62,669 nucleotides of DNA from contig JAFLDV010000026.1 in NCBI GenBank assembly GCA_017302255.1, forward strand, positions 1 through 62,669. Reading direction: 5' to 3'. Origin of the DNA: Gammaproteobacteria bacterium (GTDB lineage: Bacteria; Pseudomonadota; Gammaproteobacteria; Enterobacterales; Alteromonadaceae). Position numbers and translations under genes: made by a program. Under the pieces are notes generated by a model, which was not told where the DNA came from, did no database searches, and saw nothing but the letters and a program-made list of their open reading frames with translations. Shown here in pieces: positions 1-7,946 of this stretch (position 1 is its first letter; each line of letters begins with the position of its first letter).

Positions 1-114
1 GCCATGCGAGAACGAGTCAAACGATACATCCTCCCCGAAAAAAGAAAACGGCCCAAAGATAGGACCGTTCGTATTAGTAAAACCCGATATCCCGTTCGCT
101 CAAAACATTCTTAA
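1..114 (+). CDS. Transposase C-terminus, probably IS4 family (partial, no start in window)
   Basis: Frame 1 is open from the first base for 37 codons and stops with TAA at 112-114. The peptide is very basic, contains LPEKRKRPKDRTVRISKTRY and ends YPVRSKHS. Strongly basic tails with an R/K-x-x-Y-P pattern close to the stop are typical of IS4-type DDE transposases, and the short distance from stop to element edge fits. The catalytic DDE residues lie outside the window, so the family is a guess from the tail only. The same tail is present in reverse at the other end of the window. Confidence 0.55.
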   Translation, partial: AMRERVKRYILPEKRKRPKDRTVRISKTRYPVRSKHS

Positions 115-127
115 GTGAATGGTGTTA
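1..127. mobile_element. IS end, left copy (inverted match to 62543-62669)
   Basis: These 127 bases are the exact reverse complement of the last 127 bases of the window; the match stops at base 128. The repeat carries the last codons of a transposase-like frame and ends about 13 bases after its stop, as expected of one end of an insertion sequence. Sequence beyond base 128 belongs to an interrupted chemoreceptor gene. A shared length of exactly 127 equals a common maximum k-mer of short-read assemblers, so the window is probably a whole contig that broke at a multicopy IS; that part is inference. Confidence 0.8.
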
Positions 128-1248
128 GCTTCAATGGCGGCATTTAGCGCGAGTAAATTAGTTTGCTCGGCAATTTGTTCAATGATTTGAGCTGCTTGGC
201 TGATATGTTTAGTCTGCGCAGCAAGCTCAGTAACAGATTCACTAATGCCATTGACTGTTTGCTGTAATTTTAAGATTGCGCTGCGGGTGTCCCGAGCTAT
301 CGCCGCACCTTTTTGTGCGAGTTGATCGGCATCTTCAGCTTTGGTTGCGGTGTCTTGCACATGACCTGAAACTTCGGCAATAGTGGTGGTCATTTCATTC
401 ATGGCCGTTGCGACAAGTTCGGTTTGCACTTGCTGTTGTTGTAACTTACTGACTGAGCTTTGGCTAAGTTTCAGTGCATCTTGCGAGCGCGCGGCAACTT
501 GTAAAGCGGAATCTTCAATACGCGTTAGCATGGTATCTAAGTGCGAATTGCTGGCAATAAGTGCAACTTCGACGGCGCCCAATTGCCCACTGTTTTTTGC
601 GTAACTTTGTACCGCTAGCGGATCAGTAAAAGGCTGATGCAGATAACTTAGAATCAATTCCAAAGTCTGCTGTTGGCGTATACGACCCATCGCGACGGCT
701 ACAATGGCGGCGATGAGTGCCGCAACAAACCCGGCAATACCTAGGTCGAGATATTGCAAAATACCTGCAGCGACTATGATCAGCAGCGGTAATGCAGCAT
801 CTTTAATTTCGCTGAGAACCGGCGAATTTTTAGCAACACTGCCAGCATTAATTTGTTGATATAGCTTGGTAATATGTTCAATCTGTTGTTGATTTGGTGC
901 GACTCGAACTGATTCATAGCCAATGACTTTGCCATTTTCGCTGATTGGTGTGACGTAGGCGTGCACCCAATAATAATCACCGTTTTTACAACGATTTTTC
1001 ACCAGCCCCATCCAAGGCTTGCCGTTTTGCAGGTATTCCCACATGGTTTTAAAAGCAGCAACTGGCATTTCTGGATGACGTACAAGATTATGCGGCTGGC
1101 CAATGAGTTCCTCACGGGTAAACCCGCTAATTTGCACAAAAGCGTCGTTGCAATAGGTAATAATTCCGCGGGTATCTGTGGTCGAAATTAACTTCTGGCC
1201 TTTGGGAAATTTGCGTTCTTGGGTGGTAATTGGCAAGTTTTGACGCAT
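100..1248 (-). pseudogene. Aer-like PAS chemoreceptor, 3' end cut off by the IS
   Basis: Signal transducer of the Aer type, which senses redox or energy state through a PAS domain and signals to CheA/CheW. The PAS domain covers about residues 20-120 and has the Aer-like segments NLVRHPEMP, W-E-Y-L and KNRCKNGDYYWV. One or two membrane segments follow near residues 150-190 (LLIIVAAGILQYL, GFVAALIAAIVAVAMG), then the methyl-accepting coiled coil. The frame reaches the highly conserved hairpin tip [10 protein letters not shown] and then runs into IS sequence, giving NTIHLRMF and a stop. The whole return helix and the rest of the CheA/CheW-binding tip are lost, so no normal signalling is expected. 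The ATG at 1248 is preferred because AAGGA lies seven bases upstream; a TTG at 1269 is possible. Confidence 0.85.
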
Positions 1249-1351
1249 CACTAAATCCTTGTAAGTCAATAAGATCGAAAGCTCTGACTTAGCGTAGTTC
1301 AGTATTTAACCAATTACATTGTTCCTAAATAATAAAAATTAAATTTTTTTA

Positions 1352-1954
1352 TTAATCTTTACGAAACCAGCCGGCAATACTATGGCGCAGATCGCCAGCG
1401 GCTTTGACTTCATGTGGAAACCGTTCACTTTCAAACATTACCAAGGTGCCTTGAGTAGGCTGCACCTGTTGTAACCATTGGTCTTGCTCGTCATAAATCA
1501 CTAATTCTCCGCCTTGTTGCACACTATTGAGGTAGCACACTGTGGTTAGTACCCGATTCGAGCGGCCTTTAAATGCATCAAGATGTTTTTGATAAAAGTC
1601 GCCTTGTTGATAGCGAGCATAGTGACATTCATAATGGGTGAGGCCAAGAAAACACCGGCGATTGACTTGCTGCTGTAAAAGATCCAACCGGTATAAGTAT
1701 TGCTGTTGAGCTTTGGTGCTACCGTCTAACCACAGGGTGTGGTCGCGGCGAATATCATGGTTGAGTTGTAGCTGGTTTTGCCGACCAACGCCTGCAGGTT
1801 GTAGTGAATTGGATGCGCTCACTTCGGCAAGTAACGCTTGGCAAAGTTCAGCAGGGATAGCATCGGCAATCACCACTAAGCCATGTTGATAAAACTCATG
1901 CATGGCGTGTTCTAACCATGGCATTAGTTCGGCACTATCTTGCTGCTGAGTCAT
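1352..1954 (-). CDS. 2OG-Fe(II) oxygenase, prolyl-hydroxylase type
   Basis: A 200-residue protein of the 2-oxoglutarate and iron dependent dioxygenase superfamily, of the prolyl 4-hydroxylase/SM-20 type. The iron triad can be read directly: H124-L-D126 in the segment YQKHLDAF and H181 in RFPHEV, followed about ten residues later by the Arg of LRHSIAGW that binds the 2-oxoglutarate carboxylate. Length matches small bacterial members, some of which hydroxylate prolines on ribosomal or elongation proteins, but the substrate here cannot be told. AGGGG sits six bases before the ATG. It stands alone, between the broken chemoreceptor and the sigma-factor operon. Confidence 0.85.
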   Translation of the reverse strand: MTQQQDSAELMPWLEHAMHEFYQHGLVVIADAIPAELCQALLAEVSASNSLQPAGVGRQNQLQLNHDIRRDHTLWLDGSTKAQQQYLYRLDLLQQQVNRRCFLGLTHYECHYARYQQGDFYQKHLDAFKGRSNRVLTTVCYLNSVQQGGELVIYDEQDQWLQQVQPTQGTLVMFESERFPHEVKAAGDLRHSIAGWFRKD

Positions 1955-2082
1955 TATGAGCCCCTTTTGTTTTGCGCTTTTTACGCAGCTACACCAGATC
2001 TGTCAATATCAACTGCGGCTTTTATTCACCGCAATTGATATCGAACAAATTCTGCTGATAAACGAAGTGAGGCGGTATTTGC

Positions 2083-3048
2083 TTAGTACTGATAATAATT
2101 GGCTTTTTTCAGTAAAGCGCTAGCATTAATTTTGCCACTGACACATTGATTGATATCTGTTTTCTTAAAGACCCAATAGATGTCCTGGCTATCGCGGCCA
2201 TGCGTGCTCAATTGTAAGGAAACAAATTCACTATCTTTGAGCTCACGCAGACTTGCGCCATAGTCACACAAGGTGGACGCAAAATTGGTCCCAACGCGAG
2301 CCACCAACTCTTGCTGCTTCTGCTCCGCAATTTTTTGCTGCTCCGCCCGTTTCTTTTGCACTTCCTGTTCTTGGGCAGCATATTTCTTCTGCATTTCACT
2401 GACTTGTTTTTGCAAAGTCGCATGACGTTCATTCAGTGCTTTCAGTGACTTTTGTTGTTCAGCGTCTAGCTTCCCGACTTTTTGCGAAAATTCGATATCA
2501 CGTTTTTCGCGTTCGACATCACGAAGATCGCGCTCGAGATCGCGTTTTTGTTCGCGCAAGTCTCTTAATTGGTCGCGCATCTGTTCTTGTTGCTCGGAAA
2601 AAGCCTCTGCTGCGGCTTCGGCAGCGGCTTCTGCTTGTTCGGACATGTCGGCAAAAGCTTCTTCATCCCATTGCATGTTCATTTGCACATCGACCGCGAT
2701 ATCTTCTGCGTTTTGAGCCAATTCCGCCATTTCTGCTGCATTGACTCCAGCAATTGGCGCCATCGGAGCCAACGGTGCGAGTGGAGCTACTGGGAAAAAA
2801 TGGCCAAAACCACGGTTACTGCTGGTTTGGAACAACACGCCCTGACCTGCGACGTAACTATGTTCAATCCGACCAATCGCTGATCCACGGCCTTGCTCTA
2901 AAGATTTTTGCAAAATATCTTGCATGATTTCCAAATTCTGCCGAAGTTTTGGGCTCACAGCTTCTGCGGCGTCCGCTTGCTGCCAAGAGCTAAGCAAGCA
3001 AAGCGTTAATAAGGTTAAGTGTGGTTTTACTAAGGTTTTGATCGTCAT
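2083..3048 (-). CDS. Periplasmic coiled-coil protein of the ECF sigma operon
   Basis: No family recognised. The first 28 residues are a Sec signal peptide ending ADA-AEA, so the protein is exported. Then comes a Pro/Ala-rich stretch (APLAPLAPMAPIAG near residues 88-101), an Ala/Glu-rich segment, and a long charged coiled coil from about residue 125 to 245 rich in R-D-L-E-R-D heptads. The last 75 residues form a globular tail with two cysteines (TLCDYG, NQCVSG) that could form a disulfide. It is the third gene after sigma and anti-sigma genes, only 12 bases after the latter, so it is probably co-transcribed and may be the envelope sensor or effector of that switch; this role is inferred from position. 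GGAG lies six bases before the ATG. Confidence 0.7.
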   Translation of the reverse strand: MTIKTLVKPHLTLLTLCLLSSWQQADAAEAVSPKLRQNLEIMQDILQKSLEQGRGSAIGRIEHSYVAGQGVLFQTSSNRGFGHFFPVAPLAPLAPMAPIAGVNAAEMAELAQNAEDIAVDVQMNMQWDEEAFADMSEQAEAAAEAAAEAFSEQQEQMRDQLRDLREQKRDLERDLRDVEREKRDIEFSQKVGKLDAEQQKSLKALNERHATLQKQVSEMQKKYAAQEQEVQKKRAEQQKIAEQKQQELVARVGTNFASTLCDYGASLRELKDSEFVSLQLSTHGRDSQDIYWVFKKTDINQCVSGKINASALLKKANYYQY

Positions 3049-3060
3049 AATTCACTCCAA

Positions 3061-3693
3061 TTAATTTGTGCGTTTGCCGCGATAGTCCGGGCTGTAGTCC
3101 AAACTTGCTTGTTTGGGTTGGGCATTGTCTTGCCAATACTGCCAATCGGATTGCCGTTGTTGATTGAGGTATTCGACCAATTCCAGCATGTCGGTACGTC
3201 GGGCTTTTTGTTCGTTTTCAGTCAGATAGTCTTTTAACAGCACTAACTGAGCGCTTTGTTGTTGTTGCTGAAGCTGCAATGTTTGTTGCAGATACTCTTG
3301 TTGTTCGGTTTTATAAGAGGCCAGCATGCTGGTCACTTGTTGTTGAATTTGCTGTTCGTTATTGCCGCTCCAGCGTAGAGTCAAAGCACCATCATGGCTT
3401 TGCAACTGTAATGGCGATAAGCTGACTATTAACGCCAACGCGGACATGCCGACGCTGAGTTGTGGCCACCAAGTGAATGCAGTTTTTTTGCGCCCCCATT
3501 GCTGCTGAAACATCTGCGAAGTATTAATCTCAGGAACAGGATCAAACTGTGGCGCAGCAGCAAGCTGTTTGATAGTTAATGCCATATGCAGGCGTGACAG
3601 CCATTCCGCATCATTTTGCAAAGCAGCTCGACATTCGCTGTCACTTATTTTGCCAGCAAGCCAGGCATCAAAAATTTGCTGATTGTCGGACAT
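3061..3693 (-). CDS. Putative membrane anti-sigma factor
   Basis: A protein of about 210 residues encoded directly after an ECF sigma gene and overlapping its 3' end by some 26 bases. The cytoplasmic part (about residues 1-70) is followed by one membrane segment near residues 76-95 (WWPQLSVGMSALALIVSL) and then a Gln-rich periplasmic coiled coil. This topology and position are those of a transmembrane anti-sigma factor. It has no HxxxCxxC zinc motif, so it is not of the ZAS class. The second of two adjacent ATGs (3693) is chosen because GGAGG lies six bases upstream; the ATG at 3696 is only three bases from it. Confidence 0.65.
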   Translation of the reverse strand: MSDNQQIFDAWLAGKISDSECRAALQNDAEWLSRLHMALTIKQLAAAPQFDPVPEINTSQMFQQQWGRKKTAFTWWPQLSVGMSALALIVSLSPLQLQSHDGALTLRWSGNNEQQIQQQVTSMLASYKTEQQEYLQQTLQLQQQQQSAQLVLLKDYLTENEQKARRTDMLELVEYLNQQRQSDWQYWQDNAQPKQASLDYSPDYRGKRTN

Positions 3694-4231
3694 CATGGAC
3701 CTCCAGTTGCGTTTTTAACTTGTCTAGAGCGGCATAGAATCGAGATTTCACCGTGTTGCTAGACACTGCTAGCTGCACCGCAATCTCGTCAAAAGTAAAT
3801 TGTTGGTAGAAACGTAATTCCACCACCAGCCGCTGTTCCGGGGGCAATTTCGTTAAATGCTGTTTAACGAGCCGCTCTGTTTGTGCTTGTGATAACTGTT
3901 GTTCATGACTTTGTGTATCAAGATCAACAGCTTCAGGAATATCGTCAATATCGGTTACCGGTTTTCGTTTGCGCAGCATATCCATGGCTCGATAGTTAGC
4001 AATGCCAAACAACCAAGTTTTAAAACTACTATCGCCACGAAATTGCGCTAAATTACGACACAAAACCATCAAGACATCCTGCAATAGATCGCGGGCATCG
4101 TCCGGATCACCCATTAGGCGCAAACTGTAGTAATAGAGGACCGATTGATAACGGCTTACGAGCTGCTGCCATGCGCGCTCATCGCCGTCCAAGGCCTTAC
4201 TGATTAACGATTCATCACTGCGTTTAAACAC
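3668..4231 (-). CDS. ECF (group 4) RNA polymerase sigma factor
   Basis: A small sigma-70 family factor with region 2 (RYQSVLYYYSLRLMGDPDDARDLLQDVLM segment, ending in the usual F-R-G-D-S-S-F-K-T-W-L-F-x-I-A-x-N-x-x-x-D core-binding stretch) and region 4 (LPPEQRLVVELRFYQQFTFDEIA plus a helix-turn-helix SSNTVKSRFYAAL). Region 3 is absent, as in ECF factors. The 3' end overlaps the anti-sigma gene, which implies translational coupling. The frame is open back to a TTG at 4282, which has no ribosome site; GTG at 4231 has GGAG about eleven bases upstream and starts right where family members usually begin, so it is preferred. Target promoters are unknown. Confidence 0.85.
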   Translation of the reverse strand: MFKRSDESLISKALDGDERAWQQLVSRYQSVLYYYSLRLMGDPDDARDLLQDVLMVLCRNLAQFRGDSSFKTWLFGIANYRAMDMLRKRKPVTDIDDIPEAVDLDTQSHEQQLSQAQTERLVKQHLTKLPPEQRLVVELRFYQQFTFDEIAVQLAVSSNTVKSRFYAALDKLKTQLEVHDVRQSANF

Positions 4232-4479
4232 GTTGTTTGCGTCTCCGATATTTGATAGCAGTTGGTCGATGGCTCTTGGCAAAAAGTTTGACGATTGGAA
4301 GAAAAAATCAGATATTTTTTCTTCTCTATAAAAAGGTATTAATTTTCATATGGTTACTTCTATCGATACTTGGTGGATCGCGCTGAGGTACCACGGCAAA
4401 AACATACTTCAATCCAAAACGGTGATTCTTGCGTATTACCCAGCATAACCTAGTTTATTTATCATTTTGGGCTGCAATC

Positions 4480-5085
4480 ATGACTCTATTTCGTATATTT
4501 GGCGGTTTTGCACTATTAGCCACTCTAGTGGGTTGCAGTCAATCAGTTGATGACTATAAGCAAATGACGCCAGAATTTAAGCTTTCGAGCTTTTTCAGCG
4601 GTACTAGCAGTGCTTATGGTGTGATGCACAACTGGCAAGGTCAGCAGCAGTTGCACTTTAGTGCCGAACTGTGTGGGCAATGGCAGCAAAATCGCGGTGA
4701 TTTATATGAAATTTTCCAATTTAGTGATGGTCGCATTGATAAACGGCATTGGCAGCTGCAAGTGGAAGCTGACGGCAGCGTAAGCGGCATTGCGGAAGAC
4801 GTCGTTGGCAAGGCGACGGGTAAAACTGCCGGCAACACTTTGTTTTGGGAATATACTTTACGTATTCCGTCAGACGGTGATTATATTGATGTGAAGGTCG
4901 AGGATTGGTTGTATTTAGTCACGCCCACTCAGTTAGTTAATCGCTCGACCTTGCACAAATTCGGCTTAACCGTGGGGGAACTTACTTTGGGCATCAATCA
5001 GCTAGATGCAACTGCGGATTGTGCTGAATTTATTCAGAAATATCAGAACACGACAAGAACAGTGCCACTTGCTGAAAACAACTAA
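4480..5085 (+). CDS. DUF3833-type outer-membrane lipoprotein
   Basis: A 201-residue protein with a lipoprotein signal (MTLFRIFGGFALLATLVGC), lipobox LVGC and Cys about 19 residues from the ATG. Serine rather than aspartate at +2 predicts sorting to the outer membrane. The rest has the layout of DUF3833 proteins: DYKQMTPEFKL, SFFSGTSSAYGVM, then a beta-rich body with repeated W and G positions. Function is unknown; members are often near lipid or chalcone-isomerase-like genes, which are absent here. The frame is open back to a TTG at 4429, but that would place 17 residues before the signal peptide, so ATG 4480 is used. Confidence 0.7.
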   Translation: MTLFRIFGGFALLATLVGCSQSVDDYKQMTPEFKLSSFFSGTSSAYGVMHNWQGQQQLHFSAELCGQWQQNRGDLYEIFQFSDGRIDKRHWQLQVEADGSVSGIAEDVVGKATGKTAGNTLFWEYTLRIPSDGDYIDVKVEDWLYLVTPTQLVNRSTLHKFGLTVGELTLGINQLDATADCAEFIQKYQNTTRTVPLAENN

Positions 5086-5118
5086 AGCAAAAAGCACTGA
5101 AGAGAAAACAGCAAGTCG

Positions 5119-6681
5119 TTAATCGGTGTTGTCTGGATAGGCGTCGCGGATCGCCAAGAATTGGTCGATATTGCTCAGTAAAATATCGACCAATATCGGG
5201 TCAAATTGTTTTGCTTTCTCATCGGCAATATATTGAATAACCTTGGTCATCGGCCAAGCAGGTTTGTAACATCTCTCGCTGGCCAAAGCATCGAATACAT
5301 CGGCAAGGGCTGTGATGCGACCGGAAATATGAATATCCTCGCCGCGAAGCCCTCTTGGATAGCCAGCACCATCCCAACGCTCATGATGTTCATGCGCAAT
5401 AATCGCGCCTTGTTGGAGGATTTCGTTTTGGGAGTTTTGTAGGATTTCATAGCCAATTTTTGCATGACTTTTCATCACCGCCCACTCGGTGAGGTCATGT
5501 TTGCCTGGTTTATTTAAAATACTGTCAGGGATCGCAATTTTGCCAACATCATGCAAAGGTGATGCGAGTTTGATTTTCTCGGCATCGTAATTACTCAAAC
5601 CGTATTGAGTAGCAAGCAAATAACTGTAATTGGCGACCCGTTTGACATGACTCCCGGTTTCCTTTGAGCGCTTCTCGACCGCTTCCCCCAAAATATATGA
5701 GAGCTCTCGTTGGCTTTCTTTAATCAACTCCCGCAGGCGCACATTTTCATAGGCAACTGCAATGTTGCTGGCAAAATAGCTAAGTAAATGATGATCTACC
5801 GGACCTAGTTTGGAGCCTTTGCTGACGTAAAGTAGGTTCTCGAGGCCACGACTGGTAGTAAAATAACCAACAAAATAGTCTTCACCATGAAATGAGCGCT
5901 TGAGGTGGTGAACCTTGGTTAACTTTTCAACCACATCGGCGGGCAGCATATTACTGGGCGCAGTCAGATGGCCGCTGGCCGCAATCACTTCAAGGGATAA
6001 TTGATGTTGCCTAGGATCGCCGGTCGCCGCGCAACAATAGATTTGTTGATGTTCAAGGCCGAGTAGATTCGCGGCTTGGTTCAAAATATTGGATGCAAAT
6101 TCGGTGAGGCTTTCACATTCTAAAAATTGCACCGTGGAGGCGATGACTTTCTCTAAGCCTCGTTTATTGTTGTCGATAATACATAAATCACGGTAAGAAC
6201 GCAGAGCCGAGTACAACATGGTTTTTAGCTTAATCGCGGTTACTTCGGTTTTGTTTTTGTAGTCGTTGATATCGTAATCGCGAATCACATGCTCTTCGGG
6301 GGCTTCGCCAGGTTGACCGGTCCGTAAAATTAACCGGATCTGCGCCAGTTCCAACTGCTGGCGAATTGTTTTCACCAGATCAAGGCCGGCATGGTTGGAT
6401 TCCATCACCACATCGATAATGGCTAAGGCAATTTCGGGTTCGCCACTTGCGAGGATTTGCTCAGCTTGTTTCGCACTGTACGCGTGGATAAGTTGCACCG
6501 GTCGGGCTTCAAACTGAAAGCCTCTAAGCACAAGTGAAGTGATTTGATGGATACTTTCGTCATCGTCGACAATCAGCACCCACCAAGGGGGCGCTGATGA
6601 AAGCTCTTGGTCTTGAATTGCATCCGGTTTGGTGTTTTGCGTTGAGAAGTCCTGACTAAATAAAAAGTCTTGGTTGGTCAT
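5119..6681 (-). CDS. REC-DUF3369-HD-GYP response regulator (c-di-GMP phosphodiesterase)
   Basis: A 520-residue regulator. A receiver domain lies at about residues 33-160 with acidic pair VDDDES and phospho-acceptor in LAIIDVVM; a DUF3369-type GAF-like domain occupies about 170-320; and an HD-GYP domain fills about 330-515. The HD-GYP metal and substrate residues are present: H-D-V-G-K-I-A-I-P-D, then AHEHHERWDGAGYPRGL. Proteins of this type hydrolyse c-di-GMP to GMP, so activity is likely. No cognate histidine kinase is adjacent. Codon use and style match the neighbours. Confidence 0.9.
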   Translation of the reverse strand: MTNQDFLFSQDFSTQNTKPDAIQDQELSSAPPWWVLIVDDDESIHQITSLVLRGFQFEARPVQLIHAYSAKQAEQILASGEPEIALAIIDVVMESNHAGLDLVKTIRQQLELAQIRLILRTGQPGEAPEEHVIRDYDINDYKNKTEVTAIKLKTMLYSALRSYRDLCIIDNNKRGLEKVIASTVQFLECESLTEFASNILNQAANLLGLEHQQIYCCAATGDPRQHQLSLEVIAASGHLTAPSNMLPADVVEKLTKVHHLKRSFHGEDYFVGYFTTSRGLENLLYVSKGSKLGPVDHHLLSYFASNIAVAYENVRLRELIKESQRELSYILGEAVEKRSKETGSHVKRVANYSYLLATQYGLSNYDAEKIKLASPLHDVGKIAIPDSILNKPGKHDLTEWAVMKSHAKIGYEILQNSQNEILQQGAIIAHEHHERWDGAGYPRGLRGEDIHISGRITALADVFDALASERCYKPAWPMTKVIQYIADEKAKQFDPILVDILLSNIDQFLAIRDAYPDNTD

Positions 6682-6767
6682 AACACCATTCCGGTGGATA
6701 ATCGCTTCGTCAACTATGGCTCAATATTCGACGTGCCGTCAGTTTTCTCACGAATATTTCACCGAAA

Positions 6768-7160
6768 TTAGCTGCGATTCTCCATCGATTCCAGTTCGAT
6801 GTTGATAGCATTGCAGGAAATTTGTATTTCAAACAACGAAACTGCAAGACTCAACACTAAACTCGCCAAACTCGCACCAAAACACCATTTACCTGCAAGT
6901 TCCCATTCCATGAACAGACTGAACATAGAGAGAGTGCAAAGCAAGAAACTGATAACCCCCCAACGTTGCATCGACCGAATTAACACTATCCGTTGCCGCA
7001 GATTTTCTATTTGCCGCTTGGCTAAATCGCGGACCTGCGAGCCTTCGCGGTGGTTTAATTGTCGAATCAGTTGTGCCAAAACTAGGAACCTATTGGTATA
7101 GGCTAACAGCAACAAAGAGATTGCTGGGAATAACAAAGCGGGGGTAGTTAATGTCATCAT
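6768..7160 (-). CDS. DUF2721 family membrane protein
   Basis: A 130-residue protein with an N-terminal membrane segment (ALLFPAISLLLLAYTNRFLVLA), a basic amphipathic loop (QIENLRQRIVLIRSMQRW) and two more membrane segments (ISFLLCTLSMFSLFM, CFGASLASLVLSLAVSLFEI). This pattern and the ALLFP..S.L.LAYTNRF..LA..IR opening match DUF2721, a family of unknown function in proteobacteria. AGGA lies eight bases before the first of two ATGs. It is a single-gene unit divergent from yhgN. Confidence 0.75.
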   Translation of the reverse strand: MMTLTTPALLFPAISLLLLAYTNRFLVLAQLIRQLNHREGSQVRDLAKRQIENLRQRIVLIRSMQRWGVISFLLCTLSMFSLFMEWELAGKWCFGASLASLVLSLAVSLFEIQISCNAINIELESMENRS

Positions 7161-7346
7161 CGAAACAATCCTGCGTTAGAATGCAAAAATGCGTTGCACG
7201 GTTTTACTTCAGGTGCTACTAATTTCCAACAAAAAAGTAATAGGTCTGTGTATCACGATAATTCCGCCCCTTAATTCGGGACTCGGAGTCGAGCACACAG
7301 AGCATATTACACTCAAACCAACGAAAATTACCAAGAAGAGGTAAAC

Positions 7347-7943
7347 ATGGCAGTTGATCTGTGGAGTGCGATGCTCACGCTGTTCCTGATCATGGATCCG
7401 CTCGGTAATTTACCTATTGTGGTGGCGATACTAAAAGACCTCAAACCCGAGCGTCGCCGTCTGGTGTTGGTTCGAGAATTAGTGTTGTCGCTGGTTATAC
7501 TGTTGCTTTTTCTGTACGGCGGTCAGAGTTTCCTCAACTTGTTGGGGGTTAAAGAAGAAGCAGTTAGTATTGCAGGCGGGATTATTTTGTTTTTAATAGC
7601 TATCCGGATGATTTTTCCGCCCCCAGGTGGTGTGGTTGGTCTGAAGGAAGGTGAAGAGCCGTTTTTGTTCCCATTGGCAGTGCCGATGATTGCTGGTCCG
7701 TCTATTTTGGCGGCATTAATCTTATTGGCAAACCAACAGCCGGGACAAATGGTAGACTGGACCTTAGCGCTGGTAGGCGCTTGGCTGGTCAGCTCGGCCA
7801 TTTTGATGTTTGCGCCACTGTTGCATCGGGTGCTCGGTGAGCGCGGTTTGACCGCAATGGAACGCTTAATGGGGATGATCCTAGTGATTATCGCAGTCCA
7901 GATGTTTTTAAATGGCATAGGCCATTATTTTAAGTGGAATTAA
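7347..7943 (+). CDS. yhgN: MarC/YhgN family inner-membrane protein
   Basis: A 198-residue protein with six hydrophobic segments and the MarC family signature at the start (LFLIMDPLGNLPIVVAIL) and repeated in the second half (FPLAVPMIAGPSILAALI). The closest type is YhgN rather than MarC by my reading of the N-terminus. Annotated by homology as a small neutral amino-acid transporter family, but transport has not been firmly shown for the Escherichia members. AAGAGG lies six bases before the ATG. The next gene starts three bases after its stop, so they share a transcript. Confidence 0.85.
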   Translation: MAVDLWSAMLTLFLIMDPLGNLPIVVAILKDLKPERRRLVLVRELVLSLVILLLFLYGGQSFLNLLGVKEEAVSIAGGIILFLIAIRMIFPPPGGVVGLKEGEEPFLFPLAVPMIAGPSILAALILLANQQPGQMVDWTLALVGAWLVSSAILMFAPLLHRVLGERGLTAMERLMGMILVIIAVQMFLNGIGHYFKWN

Positions 7944-7946
7944 TCA

